From: DATADF01 sp046263155
Lineage (GTDB): Bacteria; Actinomycetota; CADDZG01; WHSQ01
Direction of reading: 5' to 3'
Length of the DNA stretch: 23,643 bases
Assembly (NCBI GenBank): GCA_046263155.1
Contig: JBHELF010000039.1
Location: forward strand, 1-23,643
The notes below the pieces were generated by a model. It was not told the origin of the DNA. It searched no databases and worked only from the letters and a program-made list of their open reading frames with translations. Positions 1 to 3,933 of this stretch are shown here, one piece after another. The position numbers and the translations under genes were made by a program. Within the stretch, counting starts at the first letter, position 1. Each line of letters starts with the position of its first letter.

Positions 1-61
1 CTGCAGCAGGCCCAGCATCTCGGGATGGGCTCCTAACCATTCGTTTTCGGCACCCCGGTTG
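1..61. other. Left flank of the transposon; unresolved, possibly start of a minus-strand gene
   Basis: Only 61 bases are visible before the target duplication. On the minus strand an open frame runs off the left edge and contains the stretch AENEWLGAHPEMLGLLQ, with a possible ATG at 18-16 preceded by AGGAG. On the plus strand frame 1 is open for 11 codons, then stops at 34-36. If the transposon is removed in silico, the minus-strand frame stays open rightwards for about 20 further codons to a TAA near 2358, but has no upstream ATG or GTG. Too little sequence is present to choose between a gene start, a gene end and non-coding DNA. Confidence 0.25.
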
Positions 62-69
62 GGAATAAG
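62..69. repeat. Target-site duplication, left copy (GGAATAAG)
   Basis: GGAATAAG lies directly outside the left inverted repeat and is repeated exactly at 2296-2303 directly outside the right one. An 8-bp duplication fits the 8-9 bp usual for IS1-family insertions. Two identical intact copies imply simple insertion without later rearrangement. Confidence 0.9.
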
Positions 70-86
70 GGTAGTGGGTCAGTTTG
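70..86 (+). repeat. Left terminal inverted repeat (17 bp)
   Basis: GGTAGTGGGTCAGTTTG matches the reverse complement of 2279-2295 at all 17 positions. The match stops at both sides, where it gives way on the outside to the target duplication. Confidence 0.92.
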
Positions 87-107
87 GCGAAGATTTTCTG
101 CTGGGAG

Positions 108-293
108 TCAGTCCAACAGCCACGTCATAAGTGCCGACAGACACAAGGTAAGGCCCAGGCCCAGGTAGAACTGCCGCATCCGCTGTCTCGTCTGTTCGGT
201 TACTTGATCCTGTCGCATCATCGCTTCCAGACCCCAGGCAAAGAACCGATGCCCGGCAATGAGGATCAGACCCAACAGCAAAAGTACGGCCAC
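108..293 (-). CDS. Small two-TM membrane protein (transposon passenger)
   Basis: This 61-aa frame starts at a GTG and encodes a hydrophobic N-terminus (about residues 2-20, LLLLGLILIAG), a short charged loop rich in Gln and Arg (about 26-41) and a second hydrophobic segment (about 42-59), ending in WLLD. The layout suggests a helical hairpin in the membrane. A weak AAGG lies about 9 nt upstream of the GTG. It sits just inside the left inverted repeat, pointing outwards, divergent from the basic-protein gene at 340. I do not recognise a family. A toxin-, holin- or immunity-like role is possible but nothing in the sequence shows it. The plus-strand frame over the same bases looks like a shadow. 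Confidence 0.5.
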   Translation of the reverse strand: MAVLLLLGLILIAGHRFFAWGLEAMMRQDQVTEQTRQRMRQFYLGLGLTLCLSALMTWLLD

Positions 294-339
294 GCCGCGT
301 AGCCTTGCATGAGGGCCTGAATGGTGGGACGATGGTCAG

Positions 340-573
340 ATGCCTAAGCGCTCAAGCAAGCCAAGGGACCTCAATCGGCTCGCCGCGTCCATCGTAGAAG
401 AAGCCACGTCTGAGGACGCCTCCCGCGATCAGGACGAAGGTAAGGACCCTGCTGCAGTCGCGTTAGGCCGGAAGGGCGGCCTCAAGGGAGGAAAGGCTAG
501 AGCCGCCAAGCTCACCGCGGAACAACGGTCGGCGATCGCCAAGAAGGCAGCAGCGGCCCGATGGAGTAAATGA
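340..573 (+). CDS. Small basic Lys/Gly/Ala-rich protein with a GRKGGLKGGKARAAKL motif (transposon passenger)
   Basis: The 77-aa product has a polar, acidic middle part (about residues 20-36) and a strongly basic C-terminal half. That half contains GRKGGLKGGKARAAKLTAEQ (about 43-62) followed by an alanine-rich helix ending KKAAAARWSK. Similar short proteins ending in a GGKARAAKLS..R..IAKKAA..RW pattern are common in bacterial genomes and are usually annotated hypothetical or compared with KGG or histone-H1-like proteins; this is from memory. The composition suggests nucleic-acid binding. The ATG follows GGTGGGA at a long spacing, so its start signal is weak. Being inside the transposon, it may act on the element's DNA, but that is inference. 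Confidence 0.72.
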   Translation: MPKRSSKPRDLNRLAASIVEEATSEDASRDQDEGKDPAAVALGRKGGLKGGKARAAKLTAEQRSAIAKKAAAARWSK

Positions 574-594
574 CAAACTAGCCAGACCTAGCGC

Positions 595-622
595 TTGCTC
601 TGGCTAGGGTTTCAGGTAATAT
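595..622 (+). promoter_or_regulatory. Predicted leaderless promoter of the winged-helix passenger gene
   Basis: TTGCTC (595-600) and TAATAT (617-622) are separated by 16 bp. The -10 box ends 6 nt before the ATG at 629, so transcription should begin at or next to the start codon. No Shine-Dalgarno sequence is present. Confidence 0.55.
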
Positions 623-628
623 CAAGTC

Positions 629-1114
629 ATGAAGGAACTGACAGAACCGCTCACGGATGCCCTCGACAACGTCGACCATGCGATTCACGCGACCGAAATG
701 AAGATCCAGGAACTGACTGCTCGCCTCCAAGCTCTTGAGGAAGAACGGAAAGGCCTCCAGCTCGCGCTAGCGCGTCACCAAGGCGGTAAGACCATTGTCC
801 CCAAGCCCTCAGACGATGAATGGCTGAAGCTCAATCGCACTGATGCCGTCGAGAAAGTCTTGATCGAGGCTGGTCGACCCCTATCGCCGACACAAATCGC
901 GACGGCTCTCCGTGAAAAGGGCCGGGATGACACCGATACGTACGTGTCGGCGGCACTGTCCTACTTGCTAAGAGAAAGCCGCGTCACTCGGATCGGTCGC
1001 GCTCAGTGGATCGCGGGCAGGACTCTGATGCCGAGCTTGGCGGGGCCTCTCGCGGCGGCGGGGGTGGTTGCGGCGGCGATCGCGGCAACCAAGGGAGGAG
1101 GCAAACAGCCATAA
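629..1114 (+). CDS. Coiled-coil and winged-helix protein (transposon passenger)
   Basis: The 161-aa product begins with a heptad-like charged helix (about residues 10-50, with EMKIQELTARLQALEEE) that should form a coiled coil. A compact helix-turn-helix-like region follows (about 66-130): DAVEKVLIEAGRPLSPTQIA, then LREKG, then YVSAALSYLLRES and VTRIGRAQWI. This resembles HARE-HTH or other small wHTH folds that pair 'vlieagrPlsp.qI' with a short beta wing. The C-terminus (about 133-155) is Ala/Gly-rich and hydrophobic and could be a weak membrane tail. It is probably a DNA-binding dimer; its target is unknown. It ends 6 bp before a strong terminator and starts from its own leaderless promoter. 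Confidence 0.72.
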   Translation: MKELTEPLTDALDNVDHAIHATEMKIQELTARLQALEEERKGLQLALARHQGGKTIVPKPSDDEWLKLNRTDAVEKVLIEAGRPLSPTQIATALREKGRDDTDTYVSAALSYLLRESRVTRIGRAQWIAGRTLMPSLAGPLAAAGVVAAAIAATKGGGKQP

Positions 1115-1119
1115 ACAGC

Positions 1120-1147
1120 AAAGAGCGGGGCGTGCACCCCGCTCTTT
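1120..1147 (+). terminator. Intrinsic terminator after the winged-helix gene
   Basis: AAAGAGCGGGG (1120-1130) and CCCCGCTCTTT (1137-1147) form a perfect 11-bp stem with a 6-nt loop. The stem ends in CTTTGTT, giving a short T-rich tail. The A-tract before the stem would also let it work from the minus strand. Confidence 0.8.
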
Positions 1148-1164
1148 GTTACAGCGTTTCTCCT

Positions 1165-1270
1165 GGAGGCGTGAGCGGAATCAGGTAACGCAGCCGGCTG
1201 AAGTCCGGACTCAGGGACTCCCCCTGTTCACGGAAAGGTCCCTGTGCGGGTTCAAATCCCGCCGCCTCCG
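1165..1270 (+). tRNA. Class II tRNA-like sequence, anticodon loop CTGAAGT (GAA), no encoded CCA
   Basis: A cloverleaf can be drawn by eye. The acceptor is GGAGGCG (1165-1171) with CGCCTCC (1263-1269) and discriminator G1270. The D-arm is GCG/CGC (1175-1177, 1189-1191) around a loop with GG at 1184-1185. The anticodon arm is 1193-1209 with four good pairs, a G-A at the outer pair and loop CTGAAGT (GAA at 1200-1202). The T-arm is GCGGG TTCAAAT CCCGC (1246-1262). The variable arm (about 1210-1245) has a 7-bp stem, CAGGGAC/GTCCCTG, and a 19-nt loop, much longer than in ordinary Leu or Ser tRNAs. The D-arm and anticodon loop look Leu-like, yet GAA would read Phe codons and G73 is Ser-like. There is one extra base between acceptor and D-stem. 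It may be a functional odd tRNA or a decayed one. Confidence 0.55.
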
Positions 1271-1329
1271 CGTGAAGTCTACGCGAAGCGGGTGTCAAGT
1301 GTCCAACAGGCTTGGACAGACATTCCCTA

Positions 1330-1358
1330 TTGACTTTGCTTGAGCGGTCAAGCATACT
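1330..1358 (+). promoter_or_regulatory. Transposase promoter (TTGACT-17-CATACT), leaderless
   Basis: TTGACT (1330-1335) and CATACT (1353-1358) are separated by exactly 17 bp. The ATG at 1366 follows the -10 box by 7 nt, so the mRNA should start at or beside the start codon. There is no Shine-Dalgarno sequence. This supports 1366 as the start instead of the in-frame ATG at 1312, which lies upstream of the promoter. Confidence 0.72.
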
Positions 1359-1365
1359 GGTCAGT

Positions 1366-2286
1366 ATGGCGAACGTTTTGAGCGTCGAGAAGCGGTCCCA
1401 AGTGGTCCGCTGCCTGGTCGAGGGCAACTCGATCCGTGCCACGGTCCGCATGACCGGCGCGGCGAAGAACACTGTCGTCAAACTGCTGGCCGATCTCGGT
1501 TCGGCCTGCGCCAAGTACCAGGACAAGGTCATGCGGGATCTGTCCTGCGAGCGGATTCAATGCGATGAGATTTGGTCCTTCGTCTATGCCAAGCGGGCCA
1601 GGGTTCCCGAGGAGAAGCAGGGCCAGTTTGGCTATGGCGACGTTTACACCTGGGTCGCTATCGACGCAGACACCCGGCTCGTAGTCACCTACCTAGTCGG
1701 GGAGCGGACCCACGCGGACGCCAAGTTCTTCATGCAAGACCTCGCCTCACGGCTGGCTGGTCGAGTCCAGCTGACGACGGATGCCTACAGGGGCTATCCG
1801 CCTGCGGTGGTCAATGCCTTCGGCAAGAACGGCGTTGACTTCGCGACCGTCATAAAGATCTTCGGTCGCGATCCTCTGGACGACGACTACTACAAGCCCG
1901 CCGAGTGCCAGGGCGAGATCATCCGTCGCAAGTCAGGTCGGCCGGACCCCAAGCACGTCAGTACGTCCTATGTCGAGCGCAACAACCTCACGATGCGGAT
2001 GGGGATGCGGCGCTTCACCAGGCTCACCAATGCCTTCTCCAAGAAGGTCGAGAACCTGGCTCACGCCGTCAGCCTGCACTTCATGCACTACAACTTTTGC
2101 AAGGTCCACCAGACGCTCAAGACGACGCCTGCCATGCGGGCGGGACTGACTGACCACGTTTGGACCATTGAGGAGGTCCTAGGCCTCTTGGCAAATCAGG
2201 GGCCTAAGACGGGAGGCAGGCGCAGCCACGGCCTCAAGCCGAAGAAGCTGGTTGCGGAGCGCCAGAGAATTAGGAGAGCAAACTGA
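1366..2286 (+). CDS. IS1-family-like DDE transposase
   Basis: The 306-aa protein would cut and join the element's inverted repeats. An N-terminal helix-turn-helix (about residues 7-45, with EGNSIRATVRMTGAAKNTVV) is followed by a DDE core. Likely catalytic acids are D67 in QCDEIWSF, D139 in LTTDAYRGY and E204 in SYVERNNLTMRM. The segment RRFTRLTNAFSKKVENL and the YNF..VHQTLK motif that follows are hallmarks of the long single-ORF IS1 group as I recall it. The frame is intact with no programmed frameshift. An ATG at 1312 would add 18 residues but lies upstream of the predicted promoter, so 1366 is preferred. The stop codon sits within the right inverted repeat. Confidence 0.92.
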   Translation: MANVLSVEKRSQVVRCLVEGNSIRATVRMTGAAKNTVVKLLADLGSACAKYQDKVMRDLSCERIQCDEIWSFVYAKRARVPEEKQGQFGYGDVYTWVAIDADTRLVVTYLVGERTHADAKFFMQDLASRLAGRVQLTTDAYRGYPPAVVNAFGKNGVDFATVIKIFGRDPLDDDYYKPAECQGEIIRRKSGRPDPKHVSTSYVERNNLTMRMGMRRFTRLTNAFSKKVENLAHAVSLHFMHYNFCKVHQTLKTTPAMRAGLTDHVWTIEEVLGLLANQGPKTGGRRSHGLKPKKLVAERQRIRRAN

Positions 2287-2295
2287 CCCACTACC
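2279..2295 (-). repeat. Right terminal inverted repeat (17 bp)
   Basis: CAAACTGACCCACTACC is the exact reverse complement of 70-86. It overlaps the last codons and stop of the transposase gene. Confidence 0.92.
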
Positions 2296-2303
2296 GGAAT
2301 AAG
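2296..2303. repeat. Target-site duplication, right copy (GGAATAAG)
   Basis: This is an exact copy of 62-69, adjoining the right inverted repeat. Confidence 0.9.
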
Positions 2304-2319
2304 CTGGTGCTTGCCCTGG

Positions 2320-2362
2320 TTTCCTAAGATAGTTCGGAGATTCCGAGCTTTTGCTTAGGAAA
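2320..2362 (+). promoter_or_regulatory. Nested hairpin upstream of the 37-aa ORF
   Basis: TTTCCTAAG (2320-2328) pairs perfectly with CTTAGGAAA (2354-2362). Inside it TCGGA (2334-2338) pairs with TCCGA (2342-2346) around a 3-nt loop. The two stems are separated by unequal internal loops of 5 and 7 nt. There is no T-run after it, so it is not a standard terminator. It lies 12 nt before the ATG of the next ORF and may be an RNA control element or a palindromic protein-binding site. Confidence 0.5.
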
Positions 2363-2374
2363 GTTGGTGATAGC

Positions 2375-2488
2375 ATGGCTGAGTTCCTGGTATTCGTAGG
2401 CGCTCTGGCTGCGCTTGGCCTGCTCGCCCAGACCTTCGGCGTGGACACCGCCGACGGCGACGACTGGCTTCGCCACCGGCCGCTCTAA
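2375..2488 (+). CDS. 37-aa single-TM peptide with an acidic tail
   Basis: The frame encodes a hydrophobic helix (about residues 3-18, FLVFVGALAALGLLAQ) followed by an acidic and aromatic tail, FGVDTADGDDWLRHRPL. GGTGAT just before the ATG can pair with the anti-Shine-Dalgarno sequence, though at a short spacing, and AGGA lies further upstream. It ends 17 nt before the Lrp-type regulator and may be cotranscribed with it. Small membrane peptides with a GVD..D..DW tail occur in actinobacterial genomes as far as I recall, but I know no function. The short length limits confidence. Confidence 0.5.
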   Translation: MAEFLVFVGALAALGLLAQTFGVDTADGDDWLRHRPL

Positions 2489-2505
2489 GCCCGGGAGGAC
2501 GGCTT

Positions 2506-3003
2506 ATGGGAGCTTCGCTGGACCGCATCGACCACCGCATCCTCGAGCTGCTGCGGGAGGACGGACGCATGTCGGTTGCCGCGATCGCGAAGCAGGTGAA
2601 GCTGTCTCCCCCGGCCGTCCACGACCGGATCAAGAAGCTCGAGCAGCAAGGAGTCATCGCCGGCTACAGCGCGGTGCTCGACCCGACCATCCTCGACCGG
2701 TCTCACGTCGCGTTCGTGCTCGTAACCCTCTCCGAGGGAAATGAGTTCGCGCGCGACGAGCCGATCGTGGCGCGTATCTGCGACGAGCCCGATGTCTTGG
2801 AGTTTCATCGCATCGCCGGTGAGGATTGCTACTTGATCAAGACGCGCACGGCTACCAACAAAGATCTGGAGCGGCTGCTTCGACGGATCCGATCGATCCG
2901 TGGCGTAGCCCGCACTCGCACCACGATCGCTTTGTCGACGGAACTGGAACGGCCCTCGATCGAAGTGCCGGGGGAGCCCAGCCCCGTCACGCAGCCGGCC
3001 TAA
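2506..3003 (+). CDS. Lrp/AsnC-family transcriptional regulator
   Basis: The 165-aa protein has the family layout: an N-terminal helix-turn-helix (about residues 5-50; LDRIDHRILELLREDGRMSV, then AIAKQVKLSPPAVHDRIKKL) and a C-terminal RAM ligand-binding domain (about 65-145). The RAM domain contains VAFVLVTLSEGNEF, a 'RIAGEDCYLIKT' turn and the RIRSIRGVARTRTTIALST strand pair. Such proteins form dimers or octamers and respond to amino acids or related small molecules. GGGAGG (2493-2498) lies 7 nt before the ATG. The last 15 residues are a Pro-rich tail. Its effector and targets cannot be told from sequence; the palindrome-like hairpin upstream at 2320-2362 is one candidate site. Confidence 0.92.
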   Translation: MGASLDRIDHRILELLREDGRMSVAAIAKQVKLSPPAVHDRIKKLEQQGVIAGYSAVLDPTILDRSHVAFVLVTLSEGNEFARDEPIVARICDEPDVLEFHRIAGEDCYLIKTRTATNKDLERLLRRIRSIRGVARTRTTIALSTELERPSIEVPGEPSPVTQPA

Positions 3004-3016
3004 CGCGCCGTACCCC

Positions 3017-3022
3017 TAGCAT
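3017..3022 (+). promoter_or_regulatory. Predicted -10 box of a leaderless methyltransferase gene
   Basis: TAGCAT ends 6 nt before the GTG at 3029, and no Shine-Dalgarno sequence is present. No clear -35 box was seen. Confidence 0.4.
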
Positions 3023-3028
3023 TCCCGG

Positions 3029-3925
3029 GTGACCACGCGCACCGTCTCGGAATTGATCGATCTTGGCGAGCGCGTCCTCCGGGACTCGACCGCCATTTTT
3101 GACGATCACGACAACCACGCCGACGCCGAGGAACTGCTCGCGCTGGCCGCAGGGAAGACCCCTGACGAGCTGCGGGCGGATGAGACGCCACCTTCGAGGG
3201 TGCGCCAGCGGTACCTGGCGCTAATCGCTCGCCGAGCCTCTGGGGAGCCGCTCCCTTTTCTGACCGGCCGTATCGAGTTCAGGGGCCTAGATCTTCAGGT
3301 CCGACCCGGAGCCTTCGTGCCGCGCCCCTCCTCCGAGTTGCTGGTGGCTCGCGCCGTGCGCCGCCTGAGGACTCGAAGTGCCCCCGTCGTTGTCGATGTG
3401 TGTACGGGAGCGGGACCCATCGCCCTGGCGATCGCCAACGAGATTCCCAAAGCCGACGTCTGGGGAACCGACATATCGACGGCCGGTCTCGCACAGGGGC
3501 GACGGAACGCCCTCCGACACGACATCGACAACGTCCGGTTCCGAAACTCCGACATGTACGCGCGTCTTCCGCGCTCTCTCAACCAAAACGTCGACGCCGT
3601 CGTGGGCCATGTCCCCTACGTGCCTCCAGGCGAGTTGAACGATCTCCCTGTTGAAGTAAAAGATCATGAGCCCGTCTATACGTTGACCGGTCGATCCTCG
3701 GACGGCCTTGAGCTTGTGCGACGTGCGGCCGGCGAGGGATTCCAGCTCTTGAAGCCGGGTGGTTGGTTGTTGCTGGAGATCTCCGAAGACCTCGCCCCGC
3801 GCGTGAGGCGGATCTGCAAGAAGTGCGGCTACGAGGACAAAGGCGTTTACACGGATCGCTACAAACTCAGCGCGGTCGTCGAAGCGCGGCGCCCAATCAC
3901 TAATCGCGCGCGCGCGCCGCGGTAA
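3029..3925 (+). CDS. PrmC/HemK-like methyltransferase with degenerate active-site motif
   Basis: The 298-aa protein has the PrmC/HemK plan: a helical N-terminal domain (about residues 1-85), the linker strand GRIEFRGLDLQV, then a Rossmann SAM-binding domain. The SAM motif I is VVVDVCTGAGPIALAIA (about 119-135). Family enzymes methylate glutamine, classically in the GGQ loop of release factors, and hold the substrate amide with NPPY. Here that motif reads GHVPY, with His194 in place of the Asn, and the usual PRPETE reads PRPSSE. This suggests changed substrate or lost glutamine methylation; a separate true PrmC may exist elsewhere. It starts at GTG, with a TANNNT box 6 nt upstream, and ends 8 nt before guaA. 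Its last codons form an alternating CG run. Confidence 0.8.
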   Translation: MTTRTVSELIDLGERVLRDSTAIFDDHDNHADAEELLALAAGKTPDELRADETPPSRVRQRYLALIARRASGEPLPFLTGRIEFRGLDLQVRPGAFVPRPSSELLVARAVRRLRTRSAPVVVDVCTGAGPIALAIANEIPKADVWGTDISTAGLAQGRRNALRHDIDNVRFRNSDMYARLPRSLNQNVDAVVGHVPYVPPGELNDLPVEVKDHEPVYTLTGRSSDGLELVRRAAGEGFQLLKPGGWLLLEISEDLAPRVRRICKKCGYEDKGVYTDRYKLSAVVEARRPITNRARAPR

Positions 3926-3928
3926 ACT
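3923..3928 (+). promoter_or_regulatory. Predicted -10 box of leaderless guaA
   Basis: TAAACT begins in the stop codon of the preceding methyltransferase gene and ends 5 nt before the guaA ATG. The 5' gap has no Shine-Dalgarno sequence. The CG-alternating DNA just upstream (about 3905-3915) offers no clear -35 box. Confidence 0.4.
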
Positions 3929-3933
3929 GCGCT

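Larger units (their letters stand above)
70..2295 (+). mobile_element. IS1-family-like transposon with passenger genes (2,226 bp)
   Basis: The boundaries are set by a perfect 17-bp inverted repeat, GGTAGTGGGTCAGTTTG, at 70-86 and its reverse complement at 2279-2295, plus an 8-bp direct repeat immediately outside each end. The transposase at the right end resembles the single-ORF IS1-family DDE enzymes (ISMhu11-like, from memory of the family). A minimal element would need about 1 kb; here another 1.2 kb lies to the left of the transposase. That left part holds three small ORFs, a terminator and a tRNA-like sequence. The transposase stop codon lies inside the right inverted repeat. The boundaries are direct observation; the family name is recognition from memory. 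Confidence 0.88.

Noticed and set aside
84..302. Plus-strand 72-aa frame near the left end of the transposon
   Set aside because: It overlaps the two-TM frame on the other strand and has a polar, low-complexity composition without a ribosome binding site; a shadow.
1193..1209. Selenocysteine tRNA (UCA anticodon)
   Set aside because: The anticodon loop reads GAA, and the D-stem has 3 pairs instead of the long D-stem of tRNA-Sec. A TTCA in the variable loop cannot be placed in a paired anticodon stem.
1006..1343. Plus-strand frames over the end of the winged-helix gene and the tRNA-like sequence
   Set aside because: They overlap a terminator and the tRNA-like sequence and have no start signals.
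1149..1532. Minus-strand frame encoding AEAAGFEPAQG
   Set aside because: AAGFEPA is the usual false peptide read from the antisense strand of a tRNA T-arm; it covers the tRNA-like sequence and the start of the transposase.
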